DNA of 24,101 nt from an uncultured bacterium (lineage in GTDB: Bacteria; Bacteroidota; Ignavibacteria; Kapaibacteriales; UBA4661). The stretch's first letter is position 1, and every line of letters begins with the position of its first letter. The notes under the pieces were generated by a model, which saw only the letters and a list, made by a program, of their open reading frames with translations, was not told the origin of the DNA and searched no databases. The stretch is from positions 1 through 24,101 of the forward strand of contig CALCNX010000065.1 in the NCBI GenBank assembly GCA_937899715.1, written 5' to 3'. Both the position numbers and the translations under genes were made by a program. Shown piece by piece: positions 9,201 through 15,005 of this stretch.

Positions 9201-11771
9201 CAATGCTGGACACTCACGGGACTGGAGAGCCTGAATCTGAGCGGGAATCGCTTCACGGGGCGCATGAGCCGCGATGTTGCGCGTTTGGTGAATCTTCTCA
9301 CTCTCGACCTCAGCCGGAATCTGCTTTCGGATAGTGTGCCTCCCGAAGTCGGTACTCTTCAGCTACTAAAGGTACTCCGTCTCAGTGGAAACCGCCTTAC
9401 GGGGCGCATCCCCACAACACTCGGCGTAAGCAGCACACCAGCAAAAACGGCACTATTGGCAGCAACGCCAAATTTGGTAAATCTTGACCTGAGCAATAAC
9501 CAACTGAGCGGCACGATTCCTGCCGAACTTGGCACGCTCACCAATCTTCGTGAACTCTTGCTGAACGGAAATACGCTGAGTGGCGAGATACCAAGCACTC
9601 TTGCAAAATTGACGACGCTCCAAACGCTTGATGTGGAGCGGAATCAACTTCTCGAATCACCGTCGTTTGTCGCCATACCGCGCCTCACGCTGCGTCTGGC
9701 GGACAACCGTTTTGACTTTGGCACGATTGAGTCGCAAGTTCCCATGCGTCCTTCAGCAGGCGCACAGCAGCAGGTCTTGAGTACATCAATTTTCTCGTAC
9801 ACCACCCAAAGCCCTGACGTGCGTATATCCGACCGCACTGATACAAGCGTTGCGTTGGATGCCTCTCTCAGACTGCGCGTCGCAGCACGCGGCGCAAACA
9901 ATCGTTACGCATGGTGGAAAGACAACATTCTTATTCAGGCAACCTCACCCTCAGCAACATTGCTGATTCCATCGGTTGCGCCCGGCGATAGTGGCTCGTA
10001 CAAGTGTGTTATCTCGAATACGCTGTTACCGGATTTGACCCTGACCACGCCTCCGCTGCGCGTAACGACGTTCACGCCTGCGTTCCCACCGCAAGACAGT
10101 ATTGTACTGATAGCACCCGTACTTGCTGCGGAAGACGTATCTCCTATACCGACTTTTGTATGGACAAGCGCTGCCGGAGCGCGTCAGTACAGACTGGAAG
10201 TATCGGGAACACCCACCTTCGCCACGCTATTGGCAAGCGTAAGTGTGCCACAAACGACGCAGGCGCTCACGAGCGGGCGCGTGGAATTTTCAGCACAAGG
10301 CACAATCGGGTTTCCGCTTGCTTCATCGGCACGAATTTTCTGGCGCGTCAGGGCTGAAAACACGAGGGGCGCAGGCAATCCAACGAGCAGCGACTTTACA
10401 ACAGCTGCGGGCGATGCACTTTTGACGGTAGATCGTTTGGATTTCGGTAGAATACCTCGTGGCGATACGGCAACACGACTTTTGACCATACGAAACATCA
10501 GCACACAAACGCTCAGAATTGAGAATCTTACTGCCGCGAGCACAGTCTTCCGTGCAGGATTGCAGCGTGCTTTCACGCTCGCTCCGGGACGGGACACAAC
10601 CGTGAGCACAGTCTTCCTGCCCGCCGCACTTGGCGATGTACAGTCCGCTCTCACCACCCAATTCCGTGCCGTTGATGCAAATGGCTTGCCGTCGGGCGCA
10701 TTACAGACGCAAACCTTTCAAGGCCGCTTGCGTGGCCGCGGTGGAGCGCTCAAGCTCATTTCGCCTGTGTTCGATACCATTCCGGTACGGACAACGAAGA
10801 TTGTCTCGGCGCTTCTCATCAACGTAAGTGGCAGCCCCCTTGAAATCAACAGTCTAACCATAGTACGTGGCGGCGAGGGCTTTACGCTCCGTGCCGGCGG
10901 CATACAACGCGTGGAAATGGCGGCAACCGACACATTGGTTATTCCGGTAAGTTGCAGCACCGAGCAAGCGAATAAATACTTACGCGACACGCTGCGCGTT
11001 CAGACCACGCTGGAGAGAATTGATGCGCCTTTGGAGGCATTTTCCCGCAATCGTACTCCGAAGGATGTAGCCGTGAACCTTGGCATTCGCCCGCAACAAA
11101 ATAATTTACCGCCCGGAAGTGCCGTAACGATGGAAATTTTCATCGTTCCGTCAGGGAATGCCACGCTTGATAGCGTGTTTAACGCCGCAAATCCGTTTAT
11201 TAAAGGCATCATTCGTGCAGACAAAAATGTGCTTGCGCTCAGTCCGAACGAGACGTTTGTGCGCGTGCAGCAACTGGACACCAATCGCATGATACGTTTT
11301 ATCGTACCGGCAACGACATGGAACCCACGAACAAATGTGGTAGCACAGTTCCAATGCGTTGTCGTGGCGGGCAACACCGACTACACTGCGCTTAAAATTG
11401 AGGATGTGCAATGGGGTACAGGGAATGTGATTTTGGACAGTTTACTGGATAGCTCCTTCACGGCACGGACATCCAGAGCAGGCGGCAAGAGACTTATCTC
11501 GTCGGGTAGCTCAACGCAGCTCACTGCCATTGCTCCGAATCCTGCGAAGGATGAAATTGAAATCAGCTACACAATTGCCGAGATTGGCTTAGTAAGTATT
11601 ACTCTTCTGGATGCACCTGGGAATGAAACGATTGGCGTACTGAATGAGGTACAAACCGCCGGAAAACACACGCTCCGCGTAAAAGTGGGTTGGCTCGCAA
11701 GTGGAATGTATCACGTCCGCCTTAGAACAACCAATGAGACCACCACTCAACAAGTCAACATTGTAAAGTAG
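288..11771 (+). CDS. Giant secreted multidomain protein with five predicted beta-propellers and a T9SS type A sorting domain
   Basis: This encodes a 3827-residue extracellular or cell-surface protein. In order (rough residues): signal peptide 1-30; seven delta-60 repeats (LNADGSLDATF type) 35-398; four Ig-like domains at about 403-511, 870-985, 1345-1452 and 1805-1915, each followed by an FG-GAP/VCBS block with DxDGDGDxD calcium-loop motifs; HYDIN/ASPM-like domain 2271-2378; IPT/TIG domains 2382-2828; about ten plant-type leucine-rich repeats 2835-3145; Ig-like domain (DSGSYKC) about 3175-3261; FN3-like domain 3265-3375; two HYDIN-like domains 3381-3585; cohesin-like region 3591-3721; T9SS type A tail (IAPNPAKDEIEISY) 3745-3827. 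I chose the ATG at 288 because it starts a signal peptide; the frame is open back to 51, but a terminator lies inside that extension. Export by Sec and then T9SS follows from the family. The ligand is unknown; adhesion or polymer binding is only inference from the domains. Confidence 0.93.
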   Translation: MNPHVIRSFIALFCLISSLNVLQSSFLRAQAGALVPCFTTGTGFNGNSNSYAQLPTGKILCAGAFTTYNGSAANRICRLNADGSLDATFVGNIPNNEINCMTVLSNGQILISGSFTAPKFGIVRLNADGSVDATFNMSGTGIDNGRIQSFAVQPDGKIVIVGGLGFSAYNGITVNSIARLNADGTLDAAFNSGLGSGFNGGSFNAAAAVQPDGKILVGGNFTTYKGAAVPTGIIRLNSDGSRDNTFNPGSTGGVTGSVGFPIIVLPNSQILICGNFSMYNTSPRNSLARLNADGSLDNTFNPAGPSPTGVTMAQLPDGRLLVTGNFTTYDGVARGSVALASSNGVLDPSFSPVGSPGTVWSCFVLSDGTAILGGLYNPIPPGFTQYNGTTVNGIARIWLTTPVSLASSSPQRNTNNNALSTPLNLNFTQSMNAVTASQSAFRVWGGQTGLRSGTYSGSGTSTIGFTPAQAYKPGELVSATLMCGAQTSMGAPAAPSVMQFRAKAGAGPATFYETRTLATMSNSLYDLTCGYFNSDVYLDYAVSNITAFGGLGGVEIFLGSASGTFTYATTVSTGSPFVGLAVADMNNDGTQDIIAAGGGYAGAFTINVFLNNGSASFTPLAPTSPVLQQTQVDIATGDFDGDGDLDVFAVSDFASAGGYAIYRNDGTGVLSITATQGTGAGNGFLGASSGDIDNDGDIDIVYNQFYQFGSGAGYAHILINDGKGNFSPGQTINVGPTLYFSRLADLDNDGWLDLVTEQSGSSVLKIYKNMSGIFAGPTQTINVGNPNLGKMVTLDGNGDGYLDIAVTVGPAPGVVFVPNNAGTFGTAVTTSLLLGAGSLGVGDTDGDGDLDLLTTGNQCVTVLTNGIQPVITSTTPVRNSHTFTPTSLTASWNVAMTTATAILPAPASVPHSLYVWGSMTGYRALPSTASATQSGSTTMITPTKPFLPGETVSVSIPNARSSEFVPAKPVVYDFRAKAGVGPGTFQPGQIFSPPFVNSQKPILADLNNDGRLDFAVPQETGGNKIDIFFAGAGGTFSAAPSLVLNTLAPPKNIIAADFNNDGIVDIAAVNYGTNQTIELWIPPTPGAFPAAMPNFTITGGCLGARNIAAADMNGDGNLDIVSGCDGADNINVWLGNGNGSFQPVVAVSSGVGMIGSMFVNDIALGDFDNDGDIDLVCTNDVTNRMRIMLNQGNGTFLLGSLFSGVNYHTLALADFNDDGNLDIAVSAYGVNQVRVLLGDGTGAFPIMDSYAAGSNIRGITAADFNGDGRMDIAVAGFGLQQKFTVLLRNSSAYTVGSAFAGFVTYNSNCVQTHDILSGDIDGDGDMDILVQGGNAAALHINAASLSVVTTNPTRNAPSAIANSAVALTYSQSMTTATASVPALNIWGGFSGYKTGGTRSVAGSTVTANVGGFRPGEQVWVTHKNAQSTANINAKPYVYGFTAKAGVGPATFSQTSTPIVGADARTVASADFDGDGDLDLAVGSPAQVDILLNDGTGAFTTGSPILSGSLGLLQPWTVTAGDFNNDGFPDLAVTGTGGSSAVYILLNNANGTGTFTVSSNYVTGIGQCWHLTSADIDGDGDLDLLVANTTGTTVNILLNNGAGTFTAGANLTPTFGSNPRCVAVADFDNDGDLDLAVGNITNYVNIWLNNGNGTFTAAPDITTGLSSPVFVAAGDLNADGAVDLAIVNAGSTTVSVFTNSGAGVFTQALGSPFSTFSTNPVWVSLEDFDGNGTLDIATVNYAGTNISILRNTGSASFSNITTYPALNAPNYLAAGDFDGDGDLDVAVTNSGFGSVLVSILKNATQVVLTAFSPPRNAQTLTPTTPVSLTYNQSMTTATASVQPFRAWGSFRGFRSGTYSQPGDAATAQITLSPPLWPNEEVFVSVTNAQNANRIAARPISLQYRTGAASAPATFFASAPVQVGAMPSTIRRSVALDYNGDGFVDIAFVNDAANAVQIMQGSASGGFTLGPLVGLGGGTQPNYLAVGDFNSDGQQDMVVSCFGGGGTVSVLMNTGGAFNASSSPPTGARQIAVADFNSDGAMDFAVMCAGAGSVNIYFGKNNGTFSAPTTLISAASGGRGIAAADFDNDGRVDILTFSPSVPINAAVYFRNNGIAPNGTATFDNNVNLSAFGTNEAPEVAQIGDFNGDGNMDVVTSALGSSIQTLFTVWLGNGTGGFTATNYGVGSINNFELTTGDFNGDGRLDIAVGNAQGNIEIWMNSGSGTFILSGIANGAKAAFPVAADIDSDGDLDLLATNGSAQFISFYNQTAPILTASPLLLDFGTLTVGQSITQTAAISGINLVDAVTIGITRATVSAYSYSVNAGAFATQGTVAVAGGSTLTVNVQARFTPVTSGTFSTTITVTTASATPLVLTLTGFAVLPRIPTPPVIMTLSTNAALIGTPVTVSGLNFTNVSQASIGGISTTVNILSATQANVIVPTGLSIGQVILTNIDGTAVSRDSVRALVPYTPPPVVTAAAPLVGVAGEFLIVTGANFATGATTVLIGGAQVSSTFLSTTQLTVVLQIGMQGVIGVRTPNGSTTSSLAVRVIPPPTIQSITPTQASNGETFTIFGTNFINVLSVTAANMRLDSTSWEIDSLRQRLTARVIENLAENGTIGTITILTRSGKALFTQAYNAGGDPILAATPRIYLLTPSVSGAPLQEGDEITLAVADVSTTATQALFSLTVNGVRATISSVTLATTGATVRLRLPPGIVPTNLRSSSSLAFVLSIGSITTTATFSQTVQAAFLPTFTTFTPPLGGTCSTITITGQNLGIEPRGRVLDVLVGGASVQAFRVVSPTRIQATLGTVRSGVVTVLTSVSVLSTSAMFSFDPNFQCLPPMRREDSLALDAFYVATVGLDWTTSTNWTVQGVPAAMRFGVKVEGDRVVEIRMPKNNVSGSIPEFVMQNLRTLRALDLGNNRVGGALPQALAQAPNLEILRLGQNRFTGILPQNLASLTRLRELDLSDNLLADTLGQCWTLTGLESLNLSGNRFTGRMSRDVARLVNLLTLDLSRNLLSDSVPPEVGTLQLLKVLRLSGNRLTGRIPTTLGVSSTPAKTALLAATPNLVNLDLSNNQLSGTIPAELGTLTNLRELLLNGNTLSGEIPSTLAKLTTLQTLDVERNQLLESPSFVAIPRLTLRLADNRFDFGTIESQVPMRPSAGAQQQVLSTSIFSYTTQSPDVRISDRTDTSVALDASLRLRVAARGANNRYAWWKDNILIQATSPSATLLIPSVAPGDSGSYKCVISNTLLPDLTLTTPPLRVTTFTPAFPPQDSIVLIAPVLAAEDVSPIPTFVWTSAAGARQYRLEVSGTPTFATLLASVSVPQTTQALTSGRVEFSAQGTIGFPLASSARIFWRVRAENTRGAGNPTSSDFTTAAGDALLTVDRLDFGRIPRGDTATRLLTIRNISTQTLRIENLTAASTVFRAGLQRAFTLAPGRDTTVSTVFLPAALGDVQSALTTQFRAVDANGLPSGALQTQTFQGRLRGRGGALKLISPVFDTIPVRTTKIVSALLINVSGSPLEINSLTIVRGGEGFTLRAGGIQRVEMAATDTLVIPVSCSTEQANKYLRDTLRVQTTLERIDAPLEAFSRNRTPKDVAVNLGIRPQQNNLPPGSAVTMEIFIVPSGNATLDSVFNAANPFIKGIIRADKNVLALSPNETFVRVQQLDTNRMIRFIVPATTWNPRTNVVAQFQCVVVAGNTDYTALKIEDVQWGTGNVILDSLLDSSFTARTSRAGGKRLISSGSSTQLTAIAPNPAKDEIEISYTIAEIGLVSITLLDAPGNETIGVLNEVQTAGKHTLRVKVGWLASGMYHVRLRTTNETTTQQVNIVK
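391..1485 (+). repeat. Seven delta-60 (DUF5122-type) repeats inside the giant gene
   Basis: Seven units of about 45-60 codons follow the pattern LPDGKILxGGNFTTYNG...IARLNADGSLDxTF. The sixth (ASSNGVLDPSF) and seventh (ARIWL, no LNADG) are degenerate. The N-terminal segment CFTTGTGFNG resembles the end of a unit (AAFNSGLGSGFNG), as expected if the first strand closes the last blade of a ring. Seven units fit one seven-bladed beta-propeller. Confidence 0.8.
1495..7080 (+). repeat. Four tandem modules of about 1.4 kb: Ig-like domain plus seven FG-GAP/VCBS units
   Basis: The same junction (FRAKAGxGPATF or a variant) recurs at about 1791, 3213, 4611 and 5997, giving spacings near 1422, 1398 and 1386 bases. 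Each module opens with an Ig-like domain (PxRN, then an SMTTATAS-like motif, WG, a PGE motif) and continues with FG-GAP units of about 50 codons. The DxxxDG-type motifs number 6 plus one degenerate (YFNSDVYLDY), 7, 7 and 7 in the four blocks. The Ig-like segments are visibly richer in C/G than the AT-rich propeller segments of modules 1-3. Confidence 0.85.
8790..9720 (+). repeat. Leucine-rich repeat array inside the giant gene
   Basis: About ten 24-residue leucine-rich repeats of the plant/receptor-like type occur here, with the consensus LxxLxLxxNxLxGxIPxxLxxLxx (for example LDLSNNQLSGTIPAELGTL). They are preceded by a cap-like segment (LDAFYVATVGLDWTTSTNW). One unit near 9420-9475 carries an insertion of roughly a dozen residues (SSTPAKTALLAATPN region). 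These arrays are usually protein-binding surfaces; the partner is unknown. Confidence 0.85.
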
Positions 11772-11784
11772 AGATTGTGAAATA

Positions 11785-11816
11785 AATATCGGCATTTTTC
11801 CGCCAATGCCGATATT
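11785..11816 (+). terminator. Candidate terminator hairpin after the giant gene
   Basis: A perfect 12-bp stem (AATATCGGCATT with AATGCCGATATT) encloses an 8-base loop and starts 13 bases after the stop codon. The run after the stem (TCCTAATTTCTTTG) is only moderately T-rich, so termination is likely but may not be fully efficient. Confidence 0.6.
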
Positions 11817-11830
11817 TCCTAATTTCTTTG

Positions 11831-11838
11831 TAAATTTG
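11831..11838 (+). promoter_or_regulatory. Possible -7 element for the methyltransferase/reductase gene
   Basis: The octamer TAAATTTG fits the Bacteroidetes -7 consensus TAnnTTTG and lies 62 bases before the start codon. No convincing TTG appears at the matching -33 distance, where the preceding terminator hairpin sits, so this is weak evidence. Confidence 0.3.
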
Positions 11839-11842
11839 TCGC

Positions 11843-11879
11843 CCAAGAACAACCATTTAATCACATTCTCTGTTCTTGG
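11843..11879 (+). promoter_or_regulatory. Inverted repeat in the leader of the methyltransferase/reductase gene
   Basis: The arms CCAAGAACA (11843-11851) and TGTTCTTGG (11871-11879) are perfect 9-base inverted repeats separated by 19 bases, ending 21 bases before the start codon. There is no T-run, so it is not a terminator. It could be an operator or a leader hairpin. No known methionine or SAM riboswitch architecture was recognised. Confidence 0.4.
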
Positions 11880-11900
11880 CATGGACATACCTTTGCCATT

Positions 11901-13745
11901 ATGCTCGTCACCACGCCCGTTAAAATCTCATTTCTCGAACGTCTTGCCGGCCAAACACCGCTTGTAACCGACGGTTCTATTGCCGCCGAACTTACAGAGC
12001 GCGGTTTTGCAGACTTCCCGCCCTGCATTTACAACAGCAAACAGTCTGTTCTTATCGAAGATATTCACCGCGCCTTTGTGGAAGCGGGCGCGGAACTGCT
12101 CCAAAGCAACACTGAGCACGCAAACCGCCTCACACTTGAGCGTTATGGCTTTGCCGACAAAGTCTATGAACTGAACCGCACGGGAGTTTGGATAGCCCGC
12201 TATGCCGCATTGCATAAGGCGTACGTGGCGGGAGTGATGGGTCCCGTAGGGAAATTCCTCACTCCGCTTGGAGCACTGAACCGTGATGATGTCCGCGCTG
12301 CATTTGTGGAGCAGGCGACGGCACTCGTGGACGGCGGTGCGGACGTGCTGATGCTTAAGTCGTTTATTGACGTGGAGGAATTGGAGATTGCTATTGATGC
12401 CGCAAAATTTGTTGCGCCTGATATGCCCATCATTGCACAAAAAACATTTCCCGAAGACGGGGCTGTTTTGGCAACGTCGTATCCTTCGGACATCGCACAA
12501 AATCTGGTAAAAAAGGGTGTTGCCGTAATTGGCACAAACGGTACGGTTGGTCCGCAACGCATGATGGACATTTTGAAGCATTTTCACGCAGAGGGCACCC
12601 CACTTTGCTCACAGCCTGACGTTGGTATACCGACACTCGTGGACGGTAAAGCGATTTACAACGCCGAACCGCGCTATGTAGCACAATCCGTGCGGCGTTT
12701 GGTAGAGGCAGGAGCGCAAATTGTAGGCTGCGAAGGCGGCGGCACAGTAGAGCATACCCGCGCCATAGCCGAAGCAGTGCAGGGCGCTGTTGTTGGTTCG
12801 CGCAAGCCCGAAGTCAAGGTGTCGCATAATAACGAGCCGGAAGTAGCGAATGGCGCAACAACGAGTTTTTTCGACAATCTTGGCAAAAAATTTCTTACAA
12901 CTGTTGAACTCGACGTGCCACGCGGCTTGGATTTATCCAGTATTCTGGAAGGCGCTGCGTATTTGAAAAAGAATGGTTTGGACGCAGTCAACATATCCGA
13001 CGGCGCACGAGCACGATTGCGCATGAGTTCGATTGCAATTTCGCAAATCGTCCAGACACACGTAGGAATCGAATGTCTAGCGCATCTCGCCTGCCGCGAC
13101 CGCAATATGATTGGCTTGCAATCGGAGTTATTGGGCGCTCATGCAATGGGCGTAAAAAATATTCTCGCCGTTACCGGCGACCCCACACAAATTGGCGACT
13201 TCCCCTACGCAACCTCTGTCTATGATGTAGATTCTATCGGACTTATTCGGGCATTGGGGCAGATGAACGATGGGCGTGACCTTATGGGAAACCCGATTGG
13301 CGGCAAAACACAATTTTGCATTGCGTGTGCGTGCAACCCTGCCGCCTACGACCTCGACCGCGAAGTACGCCGCTTAGAAGAAAAAGCTGCGCAGGGCGCA
13401 CACGTAGCGTTCTCGCAGCCTGTTTTCGATGAAGAAACACTCAATCGCTTTTTGGAGCGGTCAAAACACATCAGGATTCACATTATGCTGGGCGTAATTC
13501 CGCTCCGCTCCGCTCGTCATGCGGACTTCTTGCACCATGAAGTGCCGGGTATGTACATCCCGGACTGGGTTCGCTCGCGTATTCACGAAGCAAATGCGTC
13601 GGGCGGGCTGGAAGCCGCCACACGCGAAGGTATTTCGCTCACCGTTGATTTTCTTCGCAAAGCAAAATCAATGATTCAGGGCGTTTATCTTATGCCGCCT
13701 TTTAAGAAATATTCTATGGCAGTTGAAATTTTGCAGCAGGTATAA
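11901..13745 (+). CDS. Bifunctional homocysteine S-methyltransferase / methylenetetrahydrofolate reductase (YitJ-like fusion)
   Basis: This 614-residue protein has the architecture of Bacillus YitJ: an N-terminal Hcy-binding/methyltransferase barrel (about 1-295), a short linker, and a C-terminal FAD-dependent methylene-THF reductase barrel (about 326-614). The reductase half carries the family signatures HLACRDRN, GVKNILAVTGDPTQIGDFP, FSQPVFD and GVYLMPPFKKY, so 5-methyl-THF formation in the methionine/one-carbon cycle is well supported. The methyltransferase half keeps the fold signals VTDGSIAAEL, EAGAELLQSNT and YVAGVMGPVG. However, the zinc-ligand motifs of the family (GxNC and GGCCG) read GTNGTVGP (residues 211-218) and VGCEGGGT (275-282), and the usual acidic ET pair before a helix reads KS (153-154). 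Methyl transfer to homocysteine is therefore doubtful. The start at 11901 has no clear Shine-Dalgarno site. It stands alone between two hairpins. Confidence 0.88.
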   Translation: MLVTTPVKISFLERLAGQTPLVTDGSIAAELTERGFADFPPCIYNSKQSVLIEDIHRAFVEAGAELLQSNTEHANRLTLERYGFADKVYELNRTGVWIARYAALHKAYVAGVMGPVGKFLTPLGALNRDDVRAAFVEQATALVDGGADVLMLKSFIDVEELEIAIDAAKFVAPDMPIIAQKTFPEDGAVLATSYPSDIAQNLVKKGVAVIGTNGTVGPQRMMDILKHFHAEGTPLCSQPDVGIPTLVDGKAIYNAEPRYVAQSVRRLVEAGAQIVGCEGGGTVEHTRAIAEAVQGAVVGSRKPEVKVSHNNEPEVANGATTSFFDNLGKKFLTTVELDVPRGLDLSSILEGAAYLKKNGLDAVNISDGARARLRMSSIAISQIVQTHVGIECLAHLACRDRNMIGLQSELLGAHAMGVKNILAVTGDPTQIGDFPYATSVYDVDSIGLIRALGQMNDGRDLMGNPIGGKTQFCIACACNPAAYDLDREVRRLEEKAAQGAHVAFSQPVFDEETLNRFLERSKHIRIHIMLGVIPLRSARHADFLHHEVPGMYIPDWVRSRIHEANASGGLEAATREGISLTVDFLRKAKSMIQGVYLMPPFKKYSMAVEILQQV

Positions 13746-13799
13746 AAAATGATAGCGCTCAGTTTTGAGTGTTAAATGCTGAATTGAAAAGGCATAATA

Positions 13800-13852
13800 A
13801 AAAAGACACGGATGCAATGGCTCTTTGAGGCTCATTGCATCCGTGTCTTTTT
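13800..13852. terminator. Bidirectional terminator between convergent genes
   Basis: A perfect 20-bp stem (13800-13819 with 13833-13852) encloses a 13-base loop. It begins with AAAAA and ends with TTTTT, so each strand reads a hairpin followed by a T-run. It lies between the rightward methyltransferase/reductase gene and the leftward tonB-type gene and should stop transcription from both sides. Confidence 0.9.
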
Positions 13853-13893
13853 GAATAAATCTTGCAGGAAGTTACTTGAGAAAGCAGCGCTTT

Positions 13894-14727
13894 TTATTTC
13901 ATTCGGAAATTTATCGGAATACTAATCCAGCAATCAAGCGGTGTATTGCCCTGAATAGCAGGCGTGAAGCGAGAGGACATCACGGCTTCAGAAGCAGCTT
14001 TATTGAGTAAGTCGGAATCGGTGGATTCAATAATATATTTTTTCGGATTGCCTTTTTTGTCCACCAGAACACGGATATTGACAGTTCCCTCAATGCCTGC
14101 CCGACGTGCAATATCGGGATAGACGATGCGTTTTTGCAGTTCCGAAATATCAATGTACGGCTCTTTATCAACCGCCATAAATTCATACGCATTCGGCTCT
14201 GTTTCGCGCACTTCTTCGCTGACCTCGCTCGCAAGCCCGAGAAAGCCAGAATCTTCACCACTACCGCCGACAGTGCTGGCGCGAGAAATCTCGTCAACAT
14301 TAGCAAAGTCTTTCACATCCGGCGCAATGAGCGCATCCGGCACAGGCACAGGCGTTCCGGCACGTGAGGCGGGTCCGGGCGCAACAGGCGGCGGAGGAAC
14401 TACCTCTGTCTGAGCAGGTGGCGGCGGAAGCTGCGTGAGTTTCATTTTGTTGATGACAGGACCTTTTACTTTGGAAAGCGAATTGCTGGCGATAAACCCC
14501 GCGTAACCGCCCAGAATCAAGGATACACTCACCATCGCAACAGTGAAACCACGAAACGTCGCTTGCGGAATATATTGCTTCAGTTCTGTAGCACCATATC
14601 GCTGCATTTGTGCTGCGAATGATGATGCTGGAAGACTAAGAGCAGGCTTTGATGGCTGCGCACGTTTAGAGGTGCTCTGGGGTTCGCTCTCCAGAAGAAC
14701 ATCGAGATTTTCGAGTTCGGGTGTCAT
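13894..14727 (-). CDS. tonB: TonB-family energy transducer
   Basis: This 277-residue inner-membrane protein should pass proton-motive energy from an ExbB/ExbD motor to outer-membrane receptors. It has a cytoplasmic N-terminus of about 60 residues, which is long for the family; one membrane helix at about 61-83 (GFTVAMVSVSLILGGYAGFI); a proline-rich periplasmic stretch (PPPPAQTEVVPPPP, 101-114); a variable linker; and a TonB C-terminal domain at about 200-277 with YPDIARRAGIEGTV, then SSRFTPAIQG and WISIPINFR. I chose the ATG at 14727, preceded by GAGAATTACC, a spacing like that of the receptor gene at 19844; the in-frame TTG at 14739 overlaps this site. No exbB/exbD genes are in the window. 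It lies downstream of the proline dehydrogenase terminator and so is probably transcribed alone. A natural partner is the receptor at 19844-23212, though this is inferred only from proximity. Confidence 0.88.
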   Translation of the reverse strand: MTPELENLDVLLESEPQSTSKRAQPSKPALSLPASSFAAQMQRYGATELKQYIPQATFRGFTVAMVSVSLILGGYAGFIASNSLSKVKGPVINKMKLTQLPPPPAQTEVVPPPPVAPGPASRAGTPVPVPDALIAPDVKDFANVDEISRASTVGGSGEDSGFLGLASEVSEEVRETEPNAYEFMAVDKEPYIDISELQKRIVYPDIARRAGIEGTVNIRVLVDKKGNPKKYIIESTDSDLLNKAASEAVMSSRFTPAIQGNTPLDCWISIPINFRMK

Positions 14728-14908
14728 GGTAATTCTCAAAAAGTGAAAAAGAAATCAGATGACATAGTTTCGCGGAAAACACGCGAGCGAAGTAAAGCCG
14801 CGCTGAAATGTTTTCAGTTGTATATCTTCTTTACGCAAAATTCGCACTCTTGTTGCAAAGCGCAAGATTACGTTTTCGTAACGTTGACATATCAACCATT
14901 GTAAAAGC

Positions 14909-14947
14909 TAAAAAGCCGCATCGCCCGGAGAGGCGTAATGCGGCTTT
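14909..14947 (-). terminator. Terminator of the minus-strand cluster ending with proline dehydrogenase
   Basis: The main arms 14912-14921 and 14938-14947 (AAAGCCGCAT with ATGCGGCTTT) extend into a second stem CGCC/GGCG around a 6-base loop, with a 2-base bulge. Read leftward, the stem is followed by TTTTTAGCTTTT, so it terminates minus-strand transcription about 60 bases past the proline dehydrogenase stop codon. The remaining bases from 14728 to 15005 hold no gene; a promoter for the tonB-type gene should lie there, but I could not identify a clear one. Confidence 0.8.
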
Positions 14948-15005
14948 GAGACCATAATTTATTATACAAAGAGACGGTATCTTTTGAGTAATAACACCTC
15001 GCTTC

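Noticed and set aside
11772..11900. SAM, cobalamin or THF riboswitch before the one-carbon gene
   Set aside because: The 129-base space is mostly taken by a terminator-like hairpin and a simple inverted repeat; no conserved core of a known riboswitch was recognised.
11928..12587. Antisense open frame over the methyltransferase domain
   Set aside because: The sense frame has clear family motifs over its full length, whereas the antisense product has no recognisable features.
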